A DNA stretch of 25,987 bases from NCBI GenBank assembly GCA_902489945.1, contig CABUBZ010000026.1, positions 1 to 25,987 on the forward strand, read 5' to 3'. A program made the position numbers and the translations under genes. Numbering within the stretch: position 1 is the first letter of the stretch; the number at the start of each line of letters is the position of its first letter. The notes under the pieces were generated by a model that saw only the letters and a list, made by a program, of their open reading frames with translations, did not search any database and was not told where the DNA came from. Origin of the DNA: an uncultured Collinsella sp. Its GTDB lineage: Bacteria > Actinomycetota > Coriobacteriia > Coriobacteriales > Coriobacteriaceae. Positions 10,261 through 19,725 of the stretch are shown here, in pieces.

Positions 10261-10304
10261 AAAGAAAGGCTCCCCTCTCGCCCAGTGGACGGGAAGGGAG
10301 CCTT
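10261..10304 (-). terminator. Intrinsic terminator of the ABC transporter operon
   Basis: On the minus strand AAGGCTCCC pairs with GGGAGCCTT around an inner CCCGTCC/GGGCG helix and is followed by TCTTTGTG. It lies 69 nt after the ATPase stop codon. Confidence 0.7.
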
Positions 10305-10372
10305 ATATGTGACCACGGCAAAAGGATGGCAAAGCCGCAGTCGCCCAAAGGGATGGCCTGGGTGCACCGGGC

Positions 10373-11572
<1,200 letters not shown>

Positions 11573-11589
11573 GTCTTTACCTTTCGATG

Positions 11590-11616
11590 TGCGGCGCCGC
11601 GCTGAGGGGCGCCGCA
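11590..11616 (-). promoter_or_regulatory. Intercistronic hairpin between permease and ATPase genes
   Basis: TGCGGCGCC pairs perfectly with GGCGCCGCA. There is no U-run, so it is more likely to affect mRNA processing or stability than to terminate. Confidence 0.5.
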
Positions 11617-11640
11617 GAAACTTGCAAAACAGTTACGGCA

Positions 11641-12480
11641 TCAGCCCTTGACGGCACCTGCCACCACGCCGTCGATGATGTACTTCTGGCAGAGGATGTA
11701 CATGATGACGATGGGGATAACGACCATCATGATGCAGGCCATCATGGGGCCGAGCTCGACGTGGCCATAGCCGCCGCGGAAGTACTGGATCAAGATAGGA
11801 ATGGTCTTGTACTTGGTGGAGTCGAGGGTGAGGTAGGGCAGCAGGTAGTCGTTCCAGACCCACATGGTCTCGAGAATGCCGACCGAAAGATAGGTGGGCT
11901 TCATGATGGGAAGGACGATTTTAAAGAACACCTGGACCGGGTTGCAGCCATCAATCATGGCCGCCTCTTCGATCTCGAGCGGGATGTTCTTTACAAAGCC
12001 GGCGAACATAAAGACCGCCAGGCCCGCGCCAAAGCCCAGATAGATAAAGCAGATGTTGAACGGCGTGTTAAAGCCAATGCGGTCCGCCAAATTGGACAGC
12101 GTGAACATGAGCATCTGGAACGGTACGACCATCGAGAACACGAACAGGTAATAGAAGAAGTTCGAGATCTTGCTGTTGACGCGAACCACGTACCAAGCGC
12201 ACATGGAGCAGCACACCAAGATCAGCACGACCGACGTGACCGTGATGATGAGCGAGTACATAAACGCCGAGGCAAAGCCTTGCTCGTTAAGAGCGTGCAC
12301 GTAGTTTGCGAGACCGTTGAACGTCTCGGGCGTGAGCAAATCGAATGCCGTGGTGGTGCTGATTGCAGTTCCCTTTTTAAAGGAATTGAGCGCAATCATG
12401 AACACGGGGTAGATCCACGCGAGCGACAGGATCGTAAAGAAAATCGAGAGCGCGCGGTTGATAACCTTATCGCGTTTCAT
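11641..12480 (-). CDS. Sugar ABC transporter permease, MalG/MsmG type
   Basis: This 279-residue membrane protein has six predicted transmembrane segments and belongs to the second permease class of CUT1 importers. The EAA loop that contacts the ATPase is present as EIEEAAMIDGCNPVQVFFK near residue 180, and the family-typical short C-terminus IIDGVVAGAVKG closes the protein. Its ATG overlaps the stop codon of the preceding permease gene by one base (TAATG), so the two are translationally coupled and are expected to be made in equal amounts as a heterodimer. Substrate choice is set mainly by the binding protein and cannot be read from this subunit. Confidence 0.93.
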   Translation of the reverse strand: MKRDKVINRALSIFFTILSLAWIYPVFMIALNSFKKGTAISTTTAFDLLTPETFNGLANYVHALNEQGFASAFMYSLIITVTSVVLILVCCSMCAWYVVRVNSKISNFFYYLFVFSMVVPFQMLMFTLSNLADRIGFNTPFNICFIYLGFGAGLAVFMFAGFVKNIPLEIEEAAMIDGCNPVQVFFKIVLPIMKPTYLSVGILETMWVWNDYLLPYLTLDSTKYKTIPILIQYFRGGYGHVELGPMMACIMMVVIPIVIMYILCQKYIIDGVVAGAVKG

Positions 12481-13334
12481 TACTGCTGCACCTCCTTGGA
12501 CCTCGTGGCCTTAAGCTGAATCATGGAGATGGCTACGACCAGGATGCAGAAGATAACCGCCTTGGCCTGACCGATGCCCTGCCATGCGATACCGGCACGC
12601 GAATAGAACGTGTTGTAGATGTTCAGGGCGAGCATCTCGGTGGAGTGCGCAGGGGCGCCGCCGGTAAGGGCGAGGTTCTGGTCGAACAGCTTAAAGCCGT
12701 TGGTGATGGACAGGAACAGGCAGATGGTAATCGTCGGCATCAGATTGGGGATCTTAACCTTCCAGAACGTCTGCCATGCCGTGGCACCGTCAACCTTGGC
12801 GGCCTCGATGTAGTCGGACGGAATGGACTGCAGACCGGCGATGTAGATGATCATCATGTAGCCGACCTGCTGCCACAGGGTCAGGATGATAAGGCCCCAG
12901 AAGCCAGCAGCAGAGTTAAGGGCGATGAGCTGGGCGCCGATGTTGGAGAGCAGGCAGTTGATCAAGATCTGCCAGATGTAGCCCAGCACGATGCCGCCGA
13001 TCAGGTTAGGCATAAAGAAGATCGTACGGAAGATGTTGGTGCCTTTGAGCGCCTTGCGGGTGAGCGCCTGCGCAATTGCCAGGGCGATCACGTTGATGAG
13101 CACCGTCGACAGGAAGGCAAACGCCACGGTAAAGAAGAACGACGTGGCAAACTGCGGATCGGACAGCGCGCGCACGTAGTTCGCGATACCGACAAAGTGC
13201 GCGTTGTTAATGGTAATAAACTGGCAGAACGAGAGATAGAAGCCCTGGATAAAAGGGATCACGAACCCGATCATAAACGCCAGGCACGTGGGCAGCATAA
13301 AGAGCGGCCACCAGCGCTTGAGTGCTTTGCCCAT
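12480..13334 (-). CDS. Sugar ABC transporter permease, MalF/MsmF type
   Basis: This 284-residue permease is the first membrane subunit of the CUT1 importer. The N-terminal segment WWPLFMLPTCLAFMIGFVIP is the first helix, five more follow, and the EAA motif appears as DYIEAAKVDGATAWQTFWK near residue 195. It lacks the large extra N-terminal domain of E. coli MalF and resembles Gram-positive MsmF-type proteins. GAAAGG lies 8 nt before ATG 13334. A strong hairpin (13355-13390) sits between it and the upstream binding-protein gene. Confidence 0.93.
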   Translation of the reverse strand: MGKALKRWWPLFMLPTCLAFMIGFVIPFIQGFYLSFCQFITINNAHFVGIANYVRALSDPQFATSFFFTVAFAFLSTVLINVIALAIAQALTRKALKGTNIFRTIFFMPNLIGGIVLGYIWQILINCLLSNIGAQLIALNSAAGFWGLIILTLWQQVGYMMIIYIAGLQSIPSDYIEAAKVDGATAWQTFWKVKIPNLMPTITICLFLSITNGFKLFDQNLALTGGAPAHSTEMLALNIYNTFYSRAGIAWQGIGQAKAVIFCILVVAISMIQLKATRSKEVQQ

Positions 13335-13354
13335 AGAAGGGTCCTTTCAATATG

Positions 13355-13390
13355 CAGGGGGCGGGCAAACCTACGTCTGCCCGCCCCCTG
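13355..13390 (-). promoter_or_regulatory. Intercistronic hairpin between binding protein and permease genes
   Basis: A perfect 13-bp stem (CAGGGGGCGGGCA and its complement) has a 10-nt loop and no U-run. In sugar ABC operons such hairpins commonly protect the upstream binding-protein mRNA, allowing more binding protein than permease. That role is inferred here. Confidence 0.65.
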
Positions 13391-13421
13391 TCGCTAATCA
13401 GATAGCTTGGGCAGCAACTGC

Positions 13422-14738
13422 TTACTCGGAAGCAGCCTTCTCGGTCTTCCAGCCATCGACGAAGGCGTTCTTGACGCCGTCCCACTTGGTGTTGTCGGCA
13501 GCATAAGCAATGAGAGCCTGCTTGAGGTTCTTCTTCCACTCCTCAGAGGGGATGTAGACGAAGTCCCAAGCGACGGTCTTCTTGCCGTCCTTGGCCATGG
13601 CAACGGCCTGCTGCGAGAAGACGTTGGTGGTTTCCTTGGCGCTCTTGAACGGGGCGGTCAGACCCATCTTGTCAGCGATGATGCTGGTGGCGGTGTCAGA
13701 AGTGACGCACCAATACATGAAGTCCTCGGTGGCCTTCTGAGCATCCTCGGAAGCCTGGGAGCTCACGCACCAGTAGTTCTCGCCGCCGGAGCACAGGCCC
13801 TGGTTCTCCTCGCCGTCAACGCCGATGTAGATCGGCAGCATGCCGAGCTGGTCGTCGGTCATACCGGCCTTGGTGAGGTCAGCGTAGGCCCAAGAGCCGT
13901 TCTGATAGAAGACGGCCTTGCCGGTTGCGAACTCGTTGGTGGCGTCGTCGCCGGTCTTGGAGGCAAGCTGCGAAGGATCGCAGGTGGAGTCGGTGATATA
14001 CAGGTCGAAGATCTGCTTAAAGTTGTCGAGATACTCGCCCTTGATCTCGTCGTCCTCCTGGTTGTGCTCCTTCTCGAACTCGTAGTAGAGCGGGAGGTTG
14101 GCGAGGTGGGTGGTGTAACGCCAGCTGGAGGAGTCATCCATGCCGGCGGAAGTGAAGGCGCCCTCAACGCCAAGCTCGTCCTTGCGGGCCTGGATGTCGT
14201 CAGCGCAAGCCTTCAGCTTGTCGAAGGAGTTGATGTCCTCGGCCTTGTAGCCGGCCTTCTCGAGCAGCTGCTTGTTGTAGATGATGCCGTAGCTCTCCTG
14301 GACCCAGTCGATACCCAGATCCTTGCCATCGGACTGCAGAGCCAGGGAGTCGTCAATGAGCTCACCGCGGAGCTTGGTATCGGACAGGTCGGCGCAGTAA
14401 TCCTTCCAGTTCTTAAGACCGGTGGGGCCGTTGACCTGGAACAGGGTCGGAGCGGAGCTCTTGGACATCTCGGACTTGAGCTTCTCCTCGTAGGTGTTGG
14501 AGGCGGCGGTCACGATCTTGACCTCGACGCCCTTCTCCTTCTTGTACGCCTTGGCGATCTCCTTCCACTCCTTGTCAACCTCGGGCTTGAATTGGAGGAA
14601 GTAGACCTCGGCAGCGTCACCAGAAGCAGAGGAGCCGGAGCCGGCGGAGCCACCGCAGCCCACGAGACCCAGACCAAGAACCGCAGCCGCGGAACCAGCA
14701 AAGCCCAGGAACTGCCTTCTGCTCATTTCGTTCTTCAT
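13422..14738 (-). CDS. Sugar ABC transporter substrate-binding lipoprotein
   Basis: This 438-residue extracellular solute-binding protein (family 1, CUT1 type) captures the sugar and delivers it to the permeases. The N-terminus MSRRQFLGFAGSAAAVLGLG is a Tat-like signal and is followed by the lipobox LVGC with lipid-anchored Cys28, then a Gly/Ser linker. The mature part has typical binding-protein features (TLFQVNGPTGLKNW, YNKQLLEKAGY, GKAVFYQNGSWAY). ATG 14738 is preferred, with AAAGGGTGG about 7 nt upstream; GTG 14756 would place that site inside the gene. The ligand is probably maltose or a maltodextrin, judged from the shared operator with malQ and the alpha-glucoside PTS gene; this is an inference. 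Codon use is strongly biased, suggesting high expression. Confidence 0.93.
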   Translation of the reverse strand: MKNEMSRRQFLGFAGSAAAVLGLGLVGCGGSAGSGSSASGDAAEVYFLQFKPEVDKEWKEIAKAYKKEKGVEVKIVTAASNTYEEKLKSEMSKSSAPTLFQVNGPTGLKNWKDYCADLSDTKLRGELIDDSLALQSDGKDLGIDWVQESYGIIYNKQLLEKAGYKAEDINSFDKLKACADDIQARKDELGVEGAFTSAGMDDSSSWRYTTHLANLPLYYEFEKEHNQEDDEIKGEYLDNFKQIFDLYITDSTCDPSQLASKTGDDATNEFATGKAVFYQNGSWAYADLTKAGMTDDQLGMLPIYIGVDGEENQGLCSGGENYWCVSSQASEDAQKATEDFMYWCVTSDTATSIIADKMGLTAPFKSAKETTNVFSQQAVAMAKDGKKTVAWDFVYIPSEEWKKNLKQALIAYAADNTKWDGVKNAFVDGWKTEKAASE

Positions 14739-14846
14739 TACAATCCACCCTTTCACACCGTGGCGGCACCCTTTGCCGCCGCCTTCGGAGATTGGCTCGG
14801 GGACTTTGCCCCTTTTGCTGATTTGAACGATACGCTATTTGGCTAG

Positions 14847-14858
14847 TTGTTTGAACAA
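14847..14858 (-). promoter_or_regulatory. Operator-like site 1 before the ABC operon
   Basis: TTGTTTGAACAA (plus-strand reading) differs from the deduced consensus TTGTTTAAACAA by one base. On the minus strand it directly follows a TAATAC that could be a -10 box, so binding there would block transcription. Confidence 0.55.
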
Positions 14859-14921
14859 GTATTACTAGAGCGGTAGAAAAACTTCGGTGAACGGTAATTT
14901 CAACTTGATACTTGACAAGTT

Positions 14922-14933
14922 TTGTATAAACAA
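14922..14933 (-). promoter_or_regulatory. Operator-like site 2 before the ABC operon
   Basis: TTGTATAAACAA differs from TTGTTTAAACAA by one base and lies 75 nt upstream of site 1. Paired sites would permit cooperative binding or looping. Confidence 0.5.
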
Positions 14934-14954
14934 TTATTTGTTATCGAATGCAGA

Positions 14955-15003
14955 GAAAACGCCCGGTCAAGCCGATGCATCGTCGGTTTGACCGGGCGTT
15001 TTC
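14955..15003 (-). terminator. Strong bidirectional terminator after the GntR gene
   Basis: A 21-bp near-perfect stem (GAAAACGCCCGGTCAA inward to CCGA, one wobble) has a 7-nt loop, and a TTTTC run closes each strand. It ends the regulator transcript and insulates the ABC operon promoter. Confidence 0.85.
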
Positions 15004-15044
15004 GCTTTGAGGGCATGAGTCTCGTCAGGCTGCGAGCTAGCCGG

Positions 15045-15764
15045 CTATCGCTTGGAGTTGACGCGGTAGTGGAAGATCTCGGGATGCGTGCGGGCATGCG
15101 TGACCTCGAACAAGATGCCGTCCGAGGTGTACGACTGGCTCTCCATGACGGCAACGCAGTTGTATTTGCCGAGTTCAAGATAGCTGCAGTCCTCATCGTT
15201 GGCAAGCTCGACGCTCACTGTACGGCGACTCGCCATCACCTTGACGCCGCGTTTGTGCTCCAGATAGTCGTAAATTGACTTTGCGGCGATCTCGGGCGTC
15301 AGGCCCTTGGCGATTGACTCCAAAAAGTAACCATGGTCTACTTGGCGCGCATTGCCGTTAAGGCTTCGGACACGCACCACGCGAATCAACTCCTCGCCCA
15401 CCTTAAAGCCCAGGCGACGAGAGAGTTGCTCGGTGCAAATCAAATGTTCAAAAGACTTAACGTCCGTCGATGCAACGGCATTGTTGCGCTTTGCAAATTC
15501 GCCAAACGACTCGACTTCCTCGAGTGCGCCCAGCATGTCGGTTTCGCCCTTGAGCCAAATAACGCGCACGCCCTTGCCGTGTATAGGCTGCACAAACATC
15601 TGGTCGGCCAGCATGCTCAAGGCGCGTCGAACGGTATTGCGCGTGCAGCCAAACTCCGCGGTTAGCTCGGCTTCGGTTGGCAGCATCTCCTGAAACGCAT
15701 AAGTCCCGTTAATGATGCGCGAACGGATCTCGCGGTAGATTCCTTCGTAAATCGCTTTTGGCAT
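15045..15764 (-). CDS. GntR-family (HutC/UTRA) regulator, TreR-like
   Basis: This 239-residue protein has an N-terminal GntR winged helix (residues ~1-70: LPTEAELTAEFGCTRNTVRR, then HGKGVRVIW) and a C-terminal UTRA effector domain ending FEVTHARTHPEIFHYRV. Its HTH layout resembles the Bacillus trehalose repressor TreR, whose ligand is a disaccharide phosphate. It is divergent from the PTS gene, and TTGTTTAAAC sites lie in the shared intergenic region, in front of the ABC operon and in front of malQ. As I recall it, the B. subtilis TreR box is TTGTATATACAA, of the same shape. It is therefore likely to be a repressor of alpha-glucoside uptake and use, released by an imported sugar phosphate. 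ATG 15764 has AGAGGTG 6 nt upstream. Confidence 0.9.
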   Translation of the reverse strand: MPKAIYEGIYREIRSRIINGTYAFQEMLPTEAELTAEFGCTRNTVRRALSMLADQMFVQPIHGKGVRVIWLKGETDMLGALEEVESFGEFAKRNNAVASTDVKSFEHLICTEQLSRRLGFKVGEELIRVVRVRSLNGNARQVDHGYFLESIAKGLTPEIAAKSIYDYLEHKRGVKVMASRRTVSVELANDEDCSYLELGKYNCVAVMESQSYTSDGILFEVTHARTHPEIFHYRVNSKR

Positions 15765-15816
15765 GACTTCACCTCTAATGAATATGTATGGCTAGGCACG
15801 ATAGCATTTCTTGAAG

Positions 15817-15828
15817 TTGTTTAAACCG
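15817..15828 (-). promoter_or_regulatory. Operator-like site by the GntR gene
   Basis: TTGTTTAAACCG matches ten of twelve bases of TTGTTTAAACAA. On the minus strand it overlaps the likely -35 region of the regulator gene, which fits autoregulation. Confidence 0.55.
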
Positions 15829-15925
15829 ATTATCGGCAAAGCGACAGGATTTAACCGTTGACGGTTTCCGTCGCGCCCAAACCGGTTTCGCTCAAAACTG
15901 CCGGTACGACAATCGTCTGGTCCTC

Positions 15926-15950
15926 TACAATGAATCCATTGTTTAAACGT
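15926..15950 (+). promoter_or_regulatory. PTS gene -10 box with overlapping operator
   Basis: TACAAT (15926-15931) is a good -10 box; the -35 is weak. TTGTTTAAACGT (15939-15950) covers the expected transcription start, the position expected for a repressor site. Confidence 0.6.
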
Positions 15951-15991
15951 TTCACCACGCGCAACGCGCCTCGATATTCGGGAGGCAGAAC

Positions 15992-18445
15992 ATGCTGCAA
16001 AAAATCCAACGCTTTGGCGGGGCAATGTTCGCGCCCGCCATGTTGTTTTCCATATCGGGCCTTATGGTCGGCGTCTCCGCCCTCGCAACGTCTGCGGATA
16101 TCGTCGGCGACTTCGCCGTATACGGAACCCCTTGGTACGTTTTTTGGACTATCATCCAGCGTGGTTCGTGGACGGTCTTTAAACGACTTCCGCTCCTTTT
16201 TGCCGTAGCGCTGCCCATCGGCCTTGCCCAAAAGCAACCGGCACGTTGTTGCCTCGAGGCGCTCGTGGCCTATTTTGCCTATTGCTTCTTTTTGAGCGAG
16301 ATCATCAAGCTGAGCGGAGACAACCTTGGACTTAAGTACCCATCGTCTTTGACCTCCGCTAGCGGCATCACCATCATCGACGGCATCAAGACACTCGACA
16401 CCGGCATTATCGGCCCGCTGGCGGTGTCGGCAACCGTCGTCGCCATCCATGACCGCTTCTACGATGTCAAGGTTCCCGATTGGCTCGGTACCTTCTCGGG
16501 CTCCTCGCTGGTCTACTTCATCAGCTTTTTTGCCGTGTTCGCCCTTGCCGCCATCTCGGCCGCCATCGTGCCCTTCGTATACGCAGCGACCGAAACGCTG
16601 CGCCACGCACTTGTGGGCGTCGGCCCCTTTGGCGTAGGCATCTTTGTCTTTTTAGAACGAGCACTCGAGCCCATGGGGCTGCACCACCTGCTCTACATGC
16701 CGATCTACTACGACAACCTGGTCATTAACGACGGCATCTACGCCACGTGGACCAACCTGCTCCCCATTCTCTCCCATAGCACGCGCCCCCTCAATGAGCT
16801 TGCGCCGTGGGCCGGTTTTACCGCCACCGGCTGGGTCAAGCTCTTTGGCCTTCCTGCCATCGCGGCTGCGTTCTACTCCACCGCAAAGCCCGAGCGCCGC
16901 GCTGCCCTCAAGGTCATCCTGGTTCCCGCCATTGTTGCCTCAGTGGTCTGCGGCGTCACCGAACCGCTCGAGTTTCTCTTTATGTTCACCTATCCCGGAC
17001 TCTTTTTGCTCTATGCCGTCCTATCGTCCTGCCTCGCCATGGCCATGAACTTCTTTGGCGTCGTCGGCATCTTCTCGGGCGGTTTTATGGAAATGGCTGC
17101 CTTCAACTTTATCCCGCTCATGCGGACGCATGCCGGCTCCTACCTTTTGGCACTCGGAATCGGACTCATCTTTAGCGTCATCTTCTTTCTGAGCTTTCGA
17201 GGTCTTATCCTGACCTTTGACCTTAAAACCCCGGGACGCGAGGACCACATCGCCAGCAACGCGGCGCTCTCGCGCTTGACGGGAGACGACGTTGACGAAA
17301 AGCGCTCATCCAAAACCGGCGCTTCCGGCGACCAGGCCTCACAAGATCATCTGCTCGCCGAGCAGGTTGTGACGCTTCTGGGCGGCGTCTCCAATATTGT
17401 GGGCGCAACCAACTGCGCCACGCGGCTGCGCGTCGAAGTCGTGGACCCCTCCATCGTCGCGGACAATGCGACCTTTGTCGCAGCGGGTGCCAAAGGCCTC
17501 ATCGTCACCGGCAAGACCGCTCAGGTAATCATCGGCATCTCGGTACCCCGCGTCAAAGAGCACTTTGATCGGATTATGGGACTCGAACCGGGTTTTGCAT
17601 TCGCCGCCTCGCCTTCTCATGCCGCCGACGCCACCAAAAAGCATGGCAATGTCTGCTTCTTCGACATCGACGGTACGCTCGCCTGGCAAGATCCCAGACT
17701 TGCCCAGGAGCTTCCCGAGGGTGAGCGAGACCTCTCCCCCTATCCCAACGAGACGGTTGCACAGGCAATTCGCACGTTTGTCGCCAACGGCAACAAAGCC
17801 TTTATCTGTACGGGGCGCACCCTCAGCTGCATCCATCCCAAGCTGCTCGAGCTGCCGTGGGCAGGCGTCGTGTGCCTCGCGGGCGGTTACGCCGAACTCG
17901 AGGGGCGTATCGTGCGAAATGCAGCCATAAACCCTGGTCTGCTACAGCGCCTCGCCCCCTATCTCGAGCAATCGGGCGAGGTCATTCGCTTTGAGGGCAT
18001 CGATCGCGTCGTGCGCATGAGTGCAGATGCCCCCGAGACGTACGGCTACGCACGCACCGTGGGCGACGCCGTCACGCAACTTGAGCACTACAACGCCTAT
18101 AAAATTCTTATGTCCACACCACTTGCCAACCGCATCGCCCAAGATGAAGAGCTTGGACCTCTGCTCTGCCTCAACGAGCTCGAGCTCGAGGTCACAGAAA
18201 TCTCGCCGCGCGAGTGCACCAAACGGGCCGGAATCAAGGCTGTGCTTGACGCCCTGGGACCAGACCACGGCACCGTATATGGCATTGGCGACGCGAGCAA
18301 CGACATCGCCCTCATGGAGGCGGTCGATGTTGGCATCGCCATGGGCAACGCGCCGGACTTCCTCAAGGAAAAGGCCGACTACGTAACCGACAGCTTCGAC
18401 CACGACGGCGTCGTCACCGCGCTCGAACACTTTGGGCTTATCTAG
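15992..18445 (+). CDS. Alpha-glucoside PTS IICB fused to a Cof-type HAD phosphatase
   Basis: This 817-residue protein joins a sugar-phosphorylating transporter to a phosphatase. Residues 1-~420 are a glucose-superfamily IIC membrane domain closely resembling B. subtilis GlvC/MalP (MLQKIQRFGGAMFAPAMLF, GITIIDGIKTLDTGIIG, LEPMGLHHLLYMPI, GVTEPLEFLF). Residues ~445-530 are IIB, with the phosphorylated Cys475 in ATNCATRLRV. From ~545 to the end is a HAD-IIB/Cof domain: Asp558 and Asp560 in FFDIDGTL, a Thr in ICTGRT, and Asp767 in GIGDASNDIALMEA. All motifs are intact. No IIA domain and no 6-phospho-alpha-glucosidase gene are seen here. The phosphatase may dephosphorylate the sugar phosphate made by the transporter, or may be regulatory. 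GGAGG lies 6 nt before ATG 15992. Confidence 0.92.
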   Translation: MLQKIQRFGGAMFAPAMLFSISGLMVGVSALATSADIVGDFAVYGTPWYVFWTIIQRGSWTVFKRLPLLFAVALPIGLAQKQPARCCLEALVAYFAYCFFLSEIIKLSGDNLGLKYPSSLTSASGITIIDGIKTLDTGIIGPLAVSATVVAIHDRFYDVKVPDWLGTFSGSSLVYFISFFAVFALAAISAAIVPFVYAATETLRHALVGVGPFGVGIFVFLERALEPMGLHHLLYMPIYYDNLVINDGIYATWTNLLPILSHSTRPLNELAPWAGFTATGWVKLFGLPAIAAAFYSTAKPERRAALKVILVPAIVASVVCGVTEPLEFLFMFTYPGLFLLYAVLSSCLAMAMNFFGVVGIFSGGFMEMAAFNFIPLMRTHAGSYLLALGIGLIFSVIFFLSFRGLILTFDLKTPGREDHIASNAALSRLTGDDVDEKRSSKTGASGDQASQDHLLAEQVVTLLGGVSNIVGATNCATRLRVEVVDPSIVADNATFVAAGAKGLIVTGKTAQVIIGISVPRVKEHFDRIMGLEPGFAFAASPSHAADATKKHGNVCFFDIDGTLAWQDPRLAQELPEGERDLSPYPNETVAQAIRTFVANGNKAFICTGRTLSCIHPKLLELPWAGVVCLAGGYAELEGRIVRNAAINPGLLQRLAPYLEQSGEVIRFEGIDRVVRMSADAPETYGYARTVGDAVTQLEHYNAYKILMSTPLANRIAQDEELGPLLCLNELELEVTEISPRECTKRAGIKAVLDALGPDHGTVYGIGDASNDIALMEAVDVGIAMGNAPDFLKEKADYVTDSFDHDGVVTALEHFGLI

Positions 18446-18561
18446 CCGAGCCCCTCACCGCGTTTGCGACCGCAAGACTCAATCGTCTTCAACCGCCGCG
18501 CTCGACGCCCCAATGTGGCAATATGTTGTCTGCATAATGCAACAGTGCAACCTAAGAAAGA

Positions 18562-19587
18562 ATGCGAGAACCCGTGTCCAGTCCGTTTACCAGCTTTTTA
18601 GCCCAGCACTTTGACCAGATTAACGACTATCTGGCCACGTTTTTTGACGGACAGGCGACTTCCGCCGATATCGAGCGTTACCTGTATACCCCGCTCTCGG
18701 CATTTACGGCCAATGCCGGCAAGCGCCACCGCCCGCTCATCTGCATGCTCGCCGCGACCGCAGTGGGCGGTAGCTTTGAGAGCGCCCGCAGCGCCGCGGC
18801 AGCCATCGAGCACTTTCAGTCGGGCGCGCTGATCCACGACGACATCGCCGACAACGGCCAACTGCGCCGCGGCAAGCCCTGCATGCACCTTACCGAGGGC
18901 ACGGGACTCGCCATCAACTGCGGCGATTTAGCGCTCACCATGGTCACCAAGACGGTTCTCGACGACCCCACGCTCGAGGCAGACGTGAAACTCCGCGTGC
19001 TCCACGAGCTCACCGAGATGATCGTCCGCACCATTGAGGGCCAGGCACTCGACTTGGGCTGGGTCCGCGATGGGCGCTTTGACATCTCGGTCGACGATTA
19101 TCTGGACATGGCGACGCACAAGACCGCGTACTACAGCGGAGCCACGCCACTTGCCGCCGGAGCCATTATCGGCGGCGGCAGCGAGGAGCAGATTGAGGCG
19201 CTGCGCGCCTTTGGCCTGCACACGGGCCTTGCCTTCCAGATCCAAGATGATCTGCTCAACTTGATCGGCACCAAAGAGGCCGCCAACAAGGACTTCCGCA
19301 CCGACATCACCGAGGGCAAGCGCACGCTTGTCGCCGTGCACGCCCTGTCAGACGAGCGTTATCACGACGAGGTCGAGGCAATCCTTTCCTCGGGCACCGA
19401 GGACCCCGCGCAACTTGCACGTGCTGTGGAGATCTTCCAACAGACCGGCTCTATCGATTACGCCCACGCCTACGCGCTGGACCTGACCGCCAAAGCCAAG
19501 GCCGCCATCGAGGACGTTTCGCTCGACCAGCATGCACGCGAACTGTTCCTCTCCATGGCAGATTTCTTTGTGGAGCGACTCAACTAG
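18562..19587 (+). CDS. Polyprenyl diphosphate synthase
   Basis: This trans-type prenyltransferase (341 aa) condenses isopentenyl diphosphate onto allylic diphosphates to make C15-C35 chains for quinones or carriers. The first aspartate motif is intact as HDDIADN (Asp93, 94, 97) with the following LRRGKP. The second motif reads QDDLLN (Asp229, Asp230, Asn233), so the last Asp of the usual DDxxD is Asn. GKR near residue 50, QALDLGW and KTAYYSGATPLAAGA are also typical. Chain length cannot be predicted safely. The start is uncertain: ATG 18562 has a purine run almost touching it, and GTG 18574 is possible. No isoprenoid genes adjoin it. It is probably a single-gene unit; no clear terminator is seen on either side. 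Confidence 0.88.
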   Translation: MREPVSSPFTSFLAQHFDQINDYLATFFDGQATSADIERYLYTPLSAFTANAGKRHRPLICMLAATAVGGSFESARSAAAAIEHFQSGALIHDDIADNGQLRRGKPCMHLTEGTGLAINCGDLALTMVTKTVLDDPTLEADVKLRVLHELTEMIVRTIEGQALDLGWVRDGRFDISVDDYLDMATHKTAYYSGATPLAAGAIIGGGSEEQIEALRAFGLHTGLAFQIQDDLLNLIGTKEAANKDFRTDITEGKRTLVAVHALSDERYHDEVEAILSSGTEDPAQLARAVEIFQQTGSIDYAHAYALDLTAKAKAAIEDVSLDQHARELFLSMADFFVERLN

Positions 19588-19725
19588 CGGGGGTTGCAAA
19601 ACCTGTCGGCAGCGCATTTGGGTACAAGTTGCTACACTGTTGAATGTATGTTTATGCATCTCTTTGCGTCGTCTATCCGACAGGCGCTCAAATAGTACGA
19701 ATGATACGCCGAAAGGGGTTCGTTC

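Noticed and set aside
15045..15764. Firm assignment as the trehalose repressor treR
   Set aside because: No trehalose-6-phosphate hydrolase is present and the PTS resembles GlvC/MalP, so maltose-type sugars are at least as likely.
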